Shown: positions 47,017-60,120 of the stretch, in pieces
Position numbering within the stretch: position 1 is the stretch's first letter
Layout: each line of letters starts with the position of its first letter
Source: Prostheceraeus crozeri
Lineage: Eukaryota; Platyhelminthes; Polycladida; Euryleptidae
Direction of reading: 5' to 3'
Assembly: GCA_907163375.1 (NCBI GenBank)
Contig: CAJQUW010016909.1
Span: 1-64,000, forward strand
DNA length: 64,000 nucleotides
The notes under the pieces: model-generated
Seen by the model: the letters and a program-made list of their open reading frames with translations, nothing else
The model's database searches: none
Told to the model about the DNA's origin: nothing
Position numbers and translations under genes: made by a program

Positions 47017-48789
47017 GTGTCACGTCAAGGCACTATGAGCCTAAGGCGAGTCAGCGCTGCGTGGAATCATTTTGATAAAATAGAAAATAATAAAGTGAAA
47101 TGTGGTCTGTGCGGATCTATCCTCGCTTACGCAGGCAGTACCAGTTCTATGCTCGCTCATCTCCACAAGAAACATTCGACGATCATGGCAGTGACAACAA
47201 CGGCAGACGTGACAACGACGGCTTCATTCAAATTTGATGGTGATGGGCAAATGAATTTGTCATCGGATTTTACTCTGAATGCAGTCAATAGTGACGCTCG
47301 TTCTCAACTCATCTCTGCTCTTCTTGCGGAAATGCTGGTCACTGATCTACTTCAACCAACAGTAGTCGAAGGTGAAGGATTTAGTAAACTGATAGCATTT
47401 CTTGAGCCACAATATTCTCTTCCTTCCTTTCATTGTATCATGCGACAAGTGCGCGAATTGTACGATGAAGTGAAATCAAGGACCCACCAAAGTTTGGATC
47501 AAGTATTTTACGTCACTTTAACTACTGATATTTGGACATCGTTGATGTTTGGTGAGTCCTACATGACAGTCACAAGTCATTGGTTAGACAGAAATTGGTC
47601 TCCGCAATCTGCAGTGCTACAAACTGTTGAGCTAAAGGACAAACATTCTTTCCTGACATTATCATCGCATTTAAATGACATCAGGCATGACTGGCGCTTA
47701 TCTGACAAGGTAGTTGCAACTGTCCACTCAAGCAAAATACTGGTCACTGGCGACCTAGACATCTTCTGCAGTGCTCACTCACTTCATATGGCAGTCGACG
47801 AAGGTTTAAAAATCATCGAAATCCAAACTATAATTAAAGTAGTTAGTGGTTTAGTTTCATACATTAGAAAATCGACCGTTGCTACCGACGCTCTTCAATC
47901 TGCGCAGAATTGCTTACACTTACCGCGGCATGATCTAATTCAATTTGAGTCGTCTCGATGGGACGTTTATGAGATGTTGGAACGCATCACCGAACAGAAA
48001 CATGCTGTTACGGTTGTTCTATCGGACAGGAATATCATGAAATCAAAGACTGCTGACTCGATTGGCCTCAGCACTTCTCAATGGAATTTGATCGACTCTC
48101 TTCTACCGACCCTGAAATATTTACAAATTACAGCGACATTGATTTCAGGAGAATCACATGACTCTCTTCTATCGACTGTGCTTCCACTTGTTAGTGGCTT
48201 GATTCGACGACTACAACCCGAATCCGACGACATGCCTGCTGTCAAACAATTCAAATCAATCGTCTCTGAACAGCTGCAAAATAAATTCATGTCAACTTTA
48301 GATGAAAATGACTCTCGAATTTGTGCAGCCATTGTAGATCCGCGTTATAAAGGATTGAAGTTTCTTGATGACGATTTCCGACAACGTGCATATGACGCAT
48401 TTAGACGTCATTTGGGACCATCAAAGGATTCCATTTCTGAAGAGCCTTCTAAGAAAATAATGAAGGATTCATCATCATTGCGTCTGTTACTGGGAGAGCA
48501 GTATTTTATCGAAACTCAAGAAACTCAGGATGAACTTGATAGTTATTTGAAGGCACCGTCTCTTTCACCTGACTGTGATCCATTCATATGGTGGAAAGAA
48601 AACTACATAAGGTTTCCCACCTTATCCAATATCGCTAGACATTATTTAAGCTGCCCAGCTGCGGCTGTGCCAACAAGCAGCGCTACTTTGAAGGCAACTA
48701 CTTTTGTTGATAAAAGAAATTGCTTATCTCCAGAACACATAGACACCTTTATCTTCTTAAACAAAAACTTTTTTAAGAAATTAGAATGA
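47017..48789 (+). CDS. hAT-type transposase-like protein, 590 codons, unbroken
   Basis: An uninterrupted frame. Residues 13-55 form a BED zinc finger (SAAWNHFDK ... VKCGLCGS ... LHKKHST). An RNase H-like core follows with 'LTTDIWTSL' (first Asp) and 'FCSAHSLHMAVDEGLK' (the CxxH motif of hAT). The block that usually reads 'VTDNAAN' is 'VHSSKILVTGD', so the second catalytic Asp seems lost. 'IVDPRYKGLKFL' is well kept. The C-terminal dimerisation domain is present (DPFIWWKENYIRFPTLSNIA ... YLSCPAAAVP), but the usual 'SERxFS' is TSSATLK. An open frame with eroded catalytic motifs suggests a domesticated or very recently inactivated gene. No terminal repeats of its own were found. Confidence 0.85.
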   Translation: MSRQGTMSLRRVSAAWNHFDKIENNKVKCGLCGSILAYAGSTSSMLAHLHKKHSTIMAVTTTADVTTTASFKFDGDGQMNLSSDFTLNAVNSDARSQLISALLAEMLVTDLLQPTVVEGEGFSKLIAFLEPQYSLPSFHCIMRQVRELYDEVKSRTHQSLDQVFYVTLTTDIWTSLMFGESYMTVTSHWLDRNWSPQSAVLQTVELKDKHSFLTLSSHLNDIRHDWRLSDKVVATVHSSKILVTGDLDIFCSAHSLHMAVDEGLKIIEIQTIIKVVSGLVSYIRKSTVATDALQSAQNCLHLPRHDLIQFESSRWDVYEMLERITEQKHAVTVVLSDRNIMKSKTADSIGLSTSQWNLIDSLLPTLKYLQITATLISGESHDSLLSTVLPLVSGLIRRLQPESDDMPAVKQFKSIVSEQLQNKFMSTLDENDSRICAAIVDPRYKGLKFLDDDFRQRAYDAFRRHLGPSKDSISEEPSKKIMKDSSSLRLLLGEQYFIETQETQDELDSYLKAPSLSPDCDPFIWWKENYIRFPTLSNIARHYLSCPAAAVPTSSATLKATTFVDKRNCLSPEHIDTFIFLNKNFFKKLE

Positions 48790-51700
48790 GTTAAGCATTT
48801 ATCTGTTCAGCGATGCAAGACCATGTGCAAGAAAGGAGAATAAATTGCGTAGTCTATTTTTCTTATCCCTTCTATGAATAATACAACATTGATATTGGTT
48901 ATATTATTTGTAAATCGCTTAGGTTTTTCTTTGATGATGTGTACTAATACTAATGTACCAATACTGATGTGTACTAAATAGGTACTTTTAATCCTAATTT
49001 TATGATGGAGAAATATTTCCTACCGCGGTTAACAAATATGAATTGACCGCCTCGGTAAAAAAAATAACCAATATCAGAATGGGAACCGGCACTGTCTTCT
49101 TTCCTCGACGTCCTCTTAAACTTCAAATGTCTCTTATAATGCGCTGATGCACAATCGACTTCAATTTGTTCGGTTTGCAATCATATCTATCATGAGGGGT
49201 GGCATCATTAGTAGATATTGATGGCAAGGATATGAGCTTCCCTGACATAAGCGCATAATCTGTTCTAGAGGAGTGAATTTATCACTAGATTTAAAGACCA
49301 ACGCGTTCTGCACCGACGAATTCGACATGAAAAATTATTTCTGCGTGATATGACATAATTTTCCTATCAGTGGGATAATTTATTGATAACACGGAAATTT
49401 CATCTGCCGGCTTGAGTTATATTTACGGCTTCAAAAGCAAGTACGAGACTGCATGTTTTGAATTGTGAAAGCGCATATTCACCAATCTCAATTCATCCCG
49501 TTTCTATATCCGTCAAAATTCCATTTAGTTGTTGGTATTTTTCTTGAGTGAATCTTGAAATAGGATAATTGATTTTCATATTTCATGTAGCATAATTTAC
49601 AACTGATTTCAAATGTGCCCAGGCCAGAAAATCCGCTCCATTTCCCATGTTGACAACGATAAACCGTCAAAAAATCTAACCGCTCACTGTTAACGGTGAA
49701 CCGCATGTCGCGTGAACCCCTGCCAGCGAATCCGTCTTCTAGAGAGCATCAAACTAGTTGCATTAAAAAAACGCAATTGCTCCTATGCAATGCTGATCTT
49801 CTGGGTGCAAAGAAAAAACAACATATGTCTAGGGAAGAAAATAACGACGAGGTCACATAGAAATGTAAAATTCCGTTTGAACAACATGATTCAACATAAT
49901 TGATTTTGAGAAAAAGGCCTATTTATTCATGAATGCTCGCCTTTCAAAGACTGTTTCAGTTACAAACAGTAAAAATTTATTACTTATTTGCAACATGTGC
50001 ATCCCTTAAATCACCTGAAGTGACCTCAGACGAAATTTAAGAAAAAGTACTTGATTACATCAACAGCATCGACTCGATTTTTTCCTTCATATTAATTTTG
50101 AGTTCGTTGGCGTAAATTCAAATGATAAGATTAAGTGAATCTTGCTAAATGCTATAATATCGAAGTGGAATTACTATGAATATCGCAATTGAATTTCTGA
50201 ATTTGATTAACTAATCGCAACGTTGGCAGCTGATATGAATGATAAGTTATCCACTTTGGTATTTCAACAACGTGTCTGTCCGTTTTGAAGTTTCAAAAAC
50301 TTGCATGATATATGTGTCAGTACAGGTCGTATATGATATGAGCGTATTCATGCATGTTCAGTATTCAATATTTTATTCATTGTTTCGCATCGAGCATTCG
50401 AGCACATTCAGGATCGGAAATCAGCTCTAAAGTGTTTTCATTGAAGGATTCATTTTTGAAACAGAGATAAAGAGATAAAACGAATTGAACGTAATTTTGT
50501 AGATTTTCTCTTCAATGACGATAGAACACACGACAGTAGAGCATTAGTTTGATGCTAAATCAAATATGTTGAATTATTCAAAAACAGGCAGCGAAAATGT
50601 ATTATTGTTCGGGTTGATTACTCGAATAGTCACTTCCATAGGTTTATTCATGTAAAGATTCCGAGTACCCGTATCAATATAATAATGACAATTTGCACAG
50701 TTCAATGCCTTTGTCAGGAGTCCACTAAATAATATGTCCTCTACAGCTTATTCCACGGTTTTTCTTCATCAAAAAGAATAACTCTTAGATTTTAAGCACA
50801 GTTCATACGCATATTTGCATATGTCATGCAGTGTACTAATATACAACATGCGATGTATGCGACAATTCGTATTATATATTATATGTACAATAAAATTTCA
50901 TTTTTAGACAACAATAGATAAAAAGGAAGTCAATTTATAAAATCATGGTTACACAAATTTTCGAATCTTTATCTATAATAGTCTGATGGAAGAGTGGAGA
51001 ACAGAAATTTTCGTTGATATAACTTCAGTTTTCTTGTTTATCAATGCTTCAGAATTGGCAGTGATGATGTGATCTTTTTCTGATAGACATAGACTGCAAT
51101 ATCGGCTTCCACATGAGTATGGGTTTGTTTGTTGGACTATGCTCCATTTGATATTATGTGGAATATTTTTGTTTTTCAGTATTGTGACAGAGAAGTTTCA
51201 TTTATATATCATATAAATGATTGTGATCATTATATCGGCCTTTGAAGTCACCCTCACACATGCCGCAGTAGGGTAGTTTCCATATATATAATATATAGTT
51301 CCATATATATAATATTAAGATTGCAGAGTGCCAGTTCGCCAGTTCGAGCCCTTGTAGCTACGGCTCGAAGGAATTGTGGTGCTTGAATTGTTCAAGTCTG
51401 AGGACATCTTTCTGTCCTATATTCCTCAGTGATGTCATGTCAGAAACTCACATCCTGCACAAGCTTTTGCCTCCTATGTCTCCCACTGGCAGGTTTCTAT
51501 TACCCTCTCGACGGTCCAAAAGACGTGAATCTTCCTTCTTCTTACAAATGTGCTCCGTATACAACTCCCACTTTCAACGCTCTGTTGTAATAGCTTCGTG
51601 ATTTGAAAATTGATTTTAATGATTTCTTGAGTCTCTATTAAATAACTTTTGAATATTGTCCTAAATGTGTGTATCATATTTGTGTACTAGGCGATTTTCA

Positions 51701-52737
51701 TTATTTCAAATATAAGTCTATTATTATTATATACACTGTTCAGAAAAGTCCTCGTACAAAATTTTTTACTCTTTTTCTGAAGCGATTTTTCATAGGTTCT
51801 AGCAATAGTTTGACGCTTCTCTTTGTTACAGTTGTAGAACATGCCCGAAACTTTCTCTCAGTCACTCGAATTTTCAAAAATGGCTGGTTCCCTGCCTGGT
51901 GGGTCCTACTTAATAAAAACGGGTACTCCTTTTCTAAGCTCGCTCCTGACAAGATATCTTACAGCATCAAAATTTTGAAATATTGCTGCGATAGATAACG
52001 AGCTGCTTTATCTGATGGTGCAGAAACGGTATAGAAAGATGAAGAAATGATGTCAGCAGAGTTAGTAGAAAATCACTTCCTTTTTGGGATTTTCAAGTTT
52101 GCTAACTTCAAAATCGCAAATTTGCAAATTTGTCATTTTTAAGGCTATGTATCAACTTTGCAGATCTAAAACCATAGATCGATATCATTGTATTTGCATG
52201 TAAACATGACATAATTTTACATATAAATGTATGAAGCATCATTGTATCCAACTAAGCTGTTGTCTTTTAAGGAAGTGTATTCTAAAATCTATGTGAATAA
52301 TGAAATGTGAATGTCTTTCGAAAACCACGCACAGGCTCCCCTAACGATACTTGTGCGATAATGCCATTTTAGTACATAACTGGTGCAGTATACAAATAAA
52401 ATCCAGAAAGAAAAGTTGGCTTATAAAAATCACTTATCGTCATGCGGTTGGGTTCCTCCATGCATATTTATGTGCTTACAGGCTGATTGCAACGTTGCTT
52501 ATAACGTGATGAAACATTGTAAACAAGGTATCAAACACCATATGTGACTTAGCACTCACGCAGTTGATGGCTATCTCACTTACATTTATACAGAGATCTT
52601 CATTGCGAACGGTAAATGGTTTAAGTATTTGAATGAAAATTTTTGCCATCATGTTGCTCAATACGTCGTTAGCTAATGCTTCTGCAAATTCTTAAGATCA
52701 ACCGCAAGCTTAGTAGTACCTTTTAAAGGTCGAAGTC
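48790..52737. other. No gene recognised
   Basis: About 4 kb of AT-rich sequence with only short chance frames. 51669-51998 is open for 109 codons but lacks any family signature. Confidence 0.5.
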
Positions 52738-52841
52738 GGAGTGGCCGTGGGCTATTTTCATTTCACAGATTCAAATAATGTGCGCGGGCCACTTTGTATA
52801 TTGAAAGCGGTGGCTGGCCCCCCACGCGTTGTCCACCACTG
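52738..52841 (-). mobile_element. hAT-like terminal fragment
   Basis: The minus strand begins CAGTGGTGGACAACGCGTGG, then GGGGCCAGCCACCGC, a typical hAT terminus (CAGTGGTGG...). The opposite terminus was not identified, so this is an end fragment or a short MITE. Confidence 0.45.
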
Positions 52842-55800
52842 CTCTATGACGGATGATAATTTAATTAATGTCTTCTATTTTTCTATTTATTTCTGGTCTT
52901 TGTGATGTACTTACTTTCTTCTATAGTAATATCACGAGCATTCATTTTTTTCGAGAGAATCTGAATATTAAAATCTTCGATACCATATTTTACATAGCGT
53001 TTCGATCTGTGCTGAGCTAAACCGTTGTTCATATTTTTGTACTCTAAGCTGTTGTTATGTTCTTGGTGCCTTTTTTTGAAAGGACACCAAAGATGAGAAC
53101 TGATATAACTGCTGTCGAATTTTCGACATTTGTTCCTCTACCAACCTTCAACTTTGACTTCTCTCTCTCACACACAAGCACACATATTCAATTCAAATCG
53201 TTGCAAGAAATATGATTTCTATCAGTCATATTACAAATATCCTTTATCAATGGTGTCGTGCTAATTTGTTGTTAATAGACAAATAATAATAAATATTAAT
53301 CTAATTATTCCATTATTTCGCCAAAATTACACTACAAAGAGTACAGGGCTTCCAAAATGAGAGGAAATGGTGTATTTTCATCATCTGTGTGCATTGTGAA
53401 TTTTGAAATGTATTTAAAACATAAAATATATATTTAAAATATGTTATAATTGTGTTAATATGCTGCAAACCTGCTCGCTAACTCAAATATCTCCTCTCTC
53501 ATCAAATTATCTAGCTTTTTTCGATTGATCTCGTAAAACAGATGCAGATACACACAGAATTTCTGCAATTTTTAACCACACATAAGAAAATTGTCGAACT
53601 GTAAATATGATCGTAGCTTATTTACGCATCAAACTCGGTCAATACTCCCACATATTTGACATCAACAATTTCATTAGAATTGCCGCAAATCGCATGCATC
53701 TGATTGATGAAAAACTGTGCAAACCAACCAAATGACAAAACAACAATCTCATTGAAATGCAAATGATCTGTGCACTATCAAATTCTCAGTGATCGACAAG
53801 AATTCATTAAATCTGAATCAATCAACATTATTCGAAGTCTTAGTAGAGAAGTCAGTAGATTTCACATGACCAGTTTCATCAGCTCAGACAGCACCACATA
53901 AATGCTCATTTGATCCACTTTATCAATTGCTTTTGCTTACGATGATGCCATCTAAATACAAAACGTTCGTTTGATACAATAGAAGAAGCCACCATTTTGA
54001 TTTTATTACAGGTGGCGCTATTTCAAGCTGATGAACTGTTGTCTGATTGTGCCCCAAGAAATGCACCGAATAACAACGCCTAGAATTCAAAGTGTGTTGT
54101 ATTGATAAATCCATTTATTTCGGCGACTTGCTACGTACGGGTGCCGGCGAGCTGCTCGAAAATGTTACGAAAAACGTTGGGAAGTATGGCAAAATATATT
54201 GCTGTAATGTGATAATCAAAACCGACCTAACCCTATTCAGACACCGGCATCCGCGAGGAACACAACCCGTGCTGAATTTTGACCTGCTTGTAACGGGATG
54301 GAGACGTCCAAGAGGCACAACGTCGCATTCGGTTGATAGACCTAGTCATGAAATACCTAGAAACCTATGGAGTGTCCTTACCTCATGCGGAACAGCTAGC
54401 AGCTGATCGCCATCAATTGAGAGTGCTCGTGTTTCAAATTGACTCTACGCATCGTGGGGTAACTGTGATATGATTGCTGCCTCATAATTACATGTATGAA
54501 GTACTTCATATTGAAAGTTTATCCGTGTCATTGAAAGACATCACGCAAAATGATCGCTAAGTGCCTGTACTTTTCAAAACAGGTCATATGACCCTCCACT
54601 ACTAGTGGACCAAAAGCAACGATTGATTTTTGGGAAGAAGTTTGCCAAAATACGAAAACTAAAAGTCATGATTGGAAAAGGGCAAGCCCTGTCGAATGGA
54701 TAGGGTTAAACTAGACAAATCTTTCGACCCGATCATTATCATTTACTCATCTACTATAAAATCCTGTCACACAGGTTTATCATTAACGGAGAGCATTGGC
54801 TATCAATGCATCACATCAGCTCATCAAGAAAAATTTTTGTGATCAAATTCATAAGACGCTGAGGAAATCGAGGATTCATACGAATTCTGAGGAACTGCGT
54901 CATTCTAGAACAGTGTCTGAAACTGGTCATGGGAACTGACTTAACAATAGTTGAAAGAATTCATTGATATTTGAGGAATAAATTTTAACCGCTTCATTCC
55001 GATCCGTGCATGTATAATAATGAATTAACATATTGATGGCCAAGAGGCCTGCACGCGTGTCAAAGGCAATCCAAACATCACATACTCTTTGATTGCTGGA
55101 CGAGGTTCTGCACCGATCCAGACAGAACAGGTCGACGAAGAAGGACACCAGCAGATGACGGATATCGATCGAAGACTGGACACGATTGAAGGACAAGTGA
55201 TTTCACAGAAAGTAACGCTTTTCCGTCACAGTCATACCATGTACAATATATCATAGAAACCAATATATTGGTAAAAAAAGCTGACTTTTAGTGAAATTTC
55301 CATGACTGATAGCATCACAGTAAAAATTGTTCACACATCTTCAACTGATAGAACATCAAAGCAATGAAATGATTAAATACGTCATTAAAATTTCATTAGC
55401 ATAGATACATGAATACAAATGCAGAGCTTCAGTTATGTGAAAAATTGTTTCATGAAATAGTTGAACATCAACAAAACAATGATTCTTGAAATCAAGCCAT
55501 ACATGCGTTAGCCGTGCTGATCTTCATTACAAGACAATCTTGACTTGAAACCACTCCGTAATTGAGAAAACGCAACGCGTGCATATCCCATCGTCATCAG
55601 ACGATATAGAATTTTGAGGTGCCAATACCTCTTCCTGATTATAGTGAGCAACAGAGTGTCTTTGACTGCTCTTTCAACAGAGTGTTCCAGAAAATTTTAA
55701 AAATGTAGACTCCATTTAGTCTTTTCTACTTCGAAATCAACAGACATGAATTTCATTTTTTTTCGTTCTCATACCTCTTGTGTTTGGTTAAAGCGCAAGG

Positions 55801-56840
55801 AAGAGTACAATAACAGAGAAGCTTCATTGTAATTCAATCGATGAACACAAAAAAACAGCATCACATTTGTATTGCTGGTTCTGCATGATTAAAGTATGGG
55901 AAAATCAATGGATATCGATTACATCTTCCACAGGTGTCCACTTCTAGTTTCGTCAAAAAAATTCTTTCTGATTAGCCGGAAACATTGCTATGAGTTCTTC
56001 TATTAAAGCAATAAATATGAAAACAAATTTTTTAGCAATAAATTATCTTTCAACTGCAATTATCTTACTTCTAACCGTATGAAATTTCACACCCGAAGAT
56101 GAATTGAATCATTTTTTTCAGTCAAAATGGTACCACTTTTATAATATTGAGGCCAAAATAACACGCTCAATCATTTAGCATTAACTAATTCAGTGAGTCT
56201 AAAGGCAGGCCACAGGCTTTTGGAGGAACACTTGATAAGAGAATTTATTCATCAACGTTTATTCATAACAAGCTTCTGCTTTAATATCGCTATGCCTTAT
56301 TGGATTTGGATATTGTAACTGATAAAAGTGCACCAAGGCCAAGGGAGTCATTGAGACTCAAATGGTCTGTTGCATTTGCATTTACAGCTTGAATTTTTTG
56401 CTTTATTCGAATAGAAATGTCATTTTATCACTTCGCGCTTCACTACTTTCCTTTTGATAAAGTTGTACTATTCAAGTATTGTTGAGTGGCATGTAGTAGT
56501 GAGTACTGTAGCAAAAAGTCACAAATAGATTTTGGGCACTTAATTATTTTTTACTTGTAACGGTTTTAGTGTTTTTTCGAGATAATCATAAGTGCTGTAT
56601 AAATTCATTGCACTACAAACTACAAAGGTTGTATTAGACCTAAAGGTTTCTATTGCAAAAATGACAGTCCAAGTATATGCTTCATTTTAAGTTTACAGTA
56701 TTTGATTTATAAGCATAATGCATTCATTTTTTATTATTGAAACAGGTCCTACATAGACATTTTTATTAAATGATCTGGGTCAAGAATTATTAATTAAGAG
56801 AAATTTGGCCACAGTTTAAAACGGTAAGACACTGCTTTAA
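52842..56840. other. Mostly no gene; one possible LINE tail
   Basis: AT-rich. Plus-strand 54290-54440 yields 'TGWRRPRGT' and, in another frame, 'LIDLVMKYLETYGVSLPHAE', which loosely resembles the 'GRRPRGRPRxxWxD' tail of RTE/R1-like LINEs. Nothing else is recognisable. Confidence 0.35.
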
Positions 56841-56844
56841 ACTG

Positions 56845-58150
56845 TTAAATACGTTTGAGTATGGACTTCCATTTCGGTCGATCACGGGCGTCCGCTTCCT
56901 GGTCTCCAACACATTTGAGGTCATCTTTCACCACTTGTTCCCAGGTCTTCTTTTGTCTTCCTGCTCCTCTTTTACCATCTACATCCATCCACATAACTTT
57001 CCTGTTCCACTCTGTCTCATCCCTTCTTACCACACGGCCAAACCAACGTAGTCTTTACCTTCTCGCGACGTCTGTGATGTTCTCAAGACCCACTGCTTTC
57101 CGAATGCTGCCATTCGATTTCCTGCCCGATAGTCTGACACCACACATTCACCTTAGCATTCGCATCTCTATATGCTCAAGGATCTTCTTATGGGATGAAA
57201 GCAGCGGCCATGACTCGCAACCATAAAGCATGGCTTGTCGCACACAGGCTCCATGCACACGACCCTTGGTTCTTAAAGATGGCCGTCTGCACGTCAAGAA
57301 GGATTGCAGCTCATGGAATTTACATCATCCACATCTTATTCTTGACACTACTACCGACTCAACACTTCCAGAGCTATCGAGAACGTCCACAAGATAGGAG
57401 AAACTGTTCACACACTCAAGGCGAGCTCTTTCCATGTCGACACACTCCGCAGTCGATTCGACATCCATGTTTGCCCCTGATACGCATGCTCAGCAAACGA
57501 AGTTGTTAGCTCTGTTCAGGTTTCTCTTCACTTTACTGCATCTCGCATGCACCCACTTCGCACGGGAAGTAGGTAAACCGAATGGAGTTGCTTCCGACTC
57601 AAGTACCACATACCCCACATGGCCATTTCGCTGTTTGGTATTTTCTTTCCATCCTATCCCTTGTTCCACTGACCAGTATTTTGCTCTTTCCTGTGTTCAT
57701 ACTCAGACCTTTCGCCGACAGTTCGTAGGGCAATCCCTTTCTTACAGAACTGCAAAACAGCATTGATGACGATGGCAAAGAGTAAGGGACTTAGGACAGA
57801 GCCTTGGTGCACGCAAACATTAACGGGAAGCTGTCACAATCTCCGAAAGATGTTCTTACAACCGTAGACACACCATGGTAGAGTAACATGACAGCTCTGA
57901 CAAGCCATTCTTCCACACAACTCTTTCTAAGTGACCATCGCAGAACTTCCCTTGTTCCCTTGGAACTCTATCAAAACCTTTTTTCAAGTCGGCAAAAGTC
58001 ATAAACACCTTGCGCTTGGCATTGTGATGCTCAACGATCTGCCGTGTGATGAAAATAGGATCTGTCATGCTTCTTCCGGGCATGATACCAAACTGCATCT
58101 CATCTAAGGATATTTGGCGACACAACCTCTTTTCCATGACACGCTCAAAG
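56845..58150 (-). mobile_element. RTE (BovB-like) LINE fragment
   Basis: From the high-coordinate side: 'MEKRLCRQISLDEMQFGIMP' with 'GRSMTDPIFITRQIVEHHNA' and 'FADLKKGFDRVPREQ' (RT motifs), then broken sequence, then 'MLYGCESWPLLSSHKKILEH' with 'IEMRMLR' near 57150-57230 and the tail 'RRDETEWNRKVMWMDVDGKR' with 'KKTWEQVVKDDLKCVG'. The order and motifs fit RTE-type LINEs. Several frame breaks show it is dead. Confidence 0.8.
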
Positions 58151-58151
58151 G

Positions 58152-59010
58152 GTGGTCATGCTATCACACCCTGGTATGGGCGAGATAGAACCTTCTCGGC
58201 ATGACCCTTGTGCAGTGTGCCGCAAATGTGTGGGTTCAAGTTCTATCAAGTGCACAAGATGCCAGTTTTCGGCTCAGAAGCGTTGCAGTGGCATTGTGGG
58301 CCGCCTGTCATCCGCAGCAGCTACATTCGTGTGCCGCCGGTGTAAACGCCATCATTTGGAGACGGTGATCTTTTCACGGTTGATGAAGAAAGCTACGAAG
58401 TAGTGAATACTTTTCGTTACCTCGATGATGTCATCGAAGCTGGCTGGGGAGCAAGTGCAGCTGTCAGAGCGAGGATCCGGAACGGTTGGTGCCGGTTTCG
58501 TGAAATGGCTCCCTTTTTGACATCTAGAGCAACTGCACTTTCAATGAAGGCAGTCATCTATAAGTTATGTGTGCGCACCAGCATGTTGTACGGCAGCGAG
58601 ACTTGGGTCATGTCATCAGAGTGTTTGACGTCTTGAAGTGAATGAAATGCGGATGGTCCGTTAGATGTGCGGAGTCTCCTCCTGCGACCGCATTTAAAAT
58701 GAAGAACTCAGAAGAAGAATGTGCATGAAGCTTTTCGGTGACTCTATAAGAAGACGACGCCTAAGATGGTGTGGTCATGTGGAGAGGAAAGACGATTGTC
58801 AGTGGGTGAAGCGCGTGCGGAAATTACAAGTGGATGGTCGCCGACCTGTTGGACGTCCAAGGAAATCATGGAGCGATAATATCAAAGAAGACCTTCGAGC
58901 GCTCCGGCTCCGTGTGGAAGATGCTAACGACCGAGCGATGTGGAGAACTGCCATACAAGCGAACCGTCGTACCCAACATGGATGGAACAATCGACGTTAA
59001 AGTATAGTAA
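58152..59010 (+). mobile_element. RTE-like LINE tail with a C-terminal zinc finger
   Basis: The translation shows a zinc finger 'DPCAVCRKCVGSSSIKCTRC' ... 'RCSGIVGRLSS' ... 'FVCRRCKR', then 'VNTFRYLDDVIEAGWGASAA', 'RTSMLYGSETWVMSSECL', 'RRRRLRWCGHVERKDDCQWV' and 'DGRRPVGRPRKSWSDNIKED'. This is the region after the reverse transcriptase in a common invertebrate LINE class. The segment is nearly open, with frame changes near 58403 and 58640-58720. It abuts the LINE at 56845-58150 head to head. Confidence 0.8.
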
Positions 59011-59839
59011 GTAAGCAAGCTCAAGCACTTTCATTGCATGATCCAGTAACTTGATCGCTCTGTAGGATTCACATTGCAACGAATCCCTGTACTTATCTAG
59101 ATCTTGTTATCGACTGAAATTGAAGTTTGGAATATGACAAGAAGTATTGAAATTACATTAAGCAGTAACAAATGACACAAAAATGCCGCAACTATAACTT
59201 ATGAATCAATAAAAGACAAAGTAAGTGAAACAAAATAGATTAAAAAAATTAGGATAGAAGTCCGGAATCGCAAAGTTCTTGGCCACCTTCATTAGCCCCG
59301 GCCATACGAACAAGCAATGCAAGCAACAAGCATCTGGTGCATAATTTCAAAATTTCCGAAATATTCATATGTACATGCATGAATGCTGCATTGTAATAAA
59401 TGAATAAAAAAATTCTAATTAGATTTTTATCTTCTGCAATAATTTTATGTGTAGAAAATGAATATCACATTGAAGCATGAGACAAAACGGCCTCCTTTTA
59501 TTGCAAGTTGTTCATGAAAGTCAGTGGTTGCTAACGATTAACATCACCCTCTGTGGTATCCCTGCCAGTATTGTCTCGCAAATTTGAGACTTCAAATCAA
59601 GTTTTCATTCATCCATCAGAAAATTCAAGTGATGATGATGCAACTTGTACAGTTAATATTCGATCACCTCGTCATGTATAGCACAGAAGCGTGTATACTA
59701 TACATATTCAATTTTTTAAACAACAATGAATGTTCCTAATGTAATGAACACAACTAAAGGCCTACGTCTGTATCGTTTTTCTATATCTGTGACATAATTT
59801 TGCATACATATCCGACTAAGAGCTAAGAAAGAAGATGAA

Positions 59840-60120
59840 ACTGGAATGTATTTCCGATGTTCCGATTTCCGAAGAAGACTGCAATGGTATGGCCACATTC
59901 GGAGAAGACATGAGAATGACTGAACGAAAAAATCTCTCCAGTTGAAGGTCGAAGGCAGAAGGCCGAGAGGAAGACCAAGGAAAACATGGTCTCAAGTCGT
60001 CTCCGAGGATCTTCGCGCTCTGGACCAGAATCCAGCGATGGTCTACGATCGACTGGAGTGGAGGCGCGCCAACAGAAAGCAACAACCGTCTGACCCCGTT
60101 CAACGTGGATAAAGACGAAA
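59840..60120 (+). mobile_element. RTE (BovB-like) LINE tail
   Basis: Plus-strand translation: 'FRRRLQWYGHIRRRHEND', a stop, then 'KSLQLKVEGRRPRGRPRKTW' and 'SQVVSEDLRALDQNPAMVYD' with 'RLEWRRANRKQQPSD'. This is the conserved RTE C-terminus. No reverse transcriptase is upstream, so it is a severely 5'-truncated copy. Confidence 0.75.

Noticed and set aside
51300-51375. Possible tRNA (GTTCGAGCCC box-B-like sequence)
   Set aside because: No A box at the right distance and no cloverleaf; the GCTCGAA word is also part of a small local inverted repeat.
54900-55263. Overlapping minus-strand frames of 61-89 codons
   Set aside because: No recognisable motifs; the frames are mutually overlapping and consistent with chance.
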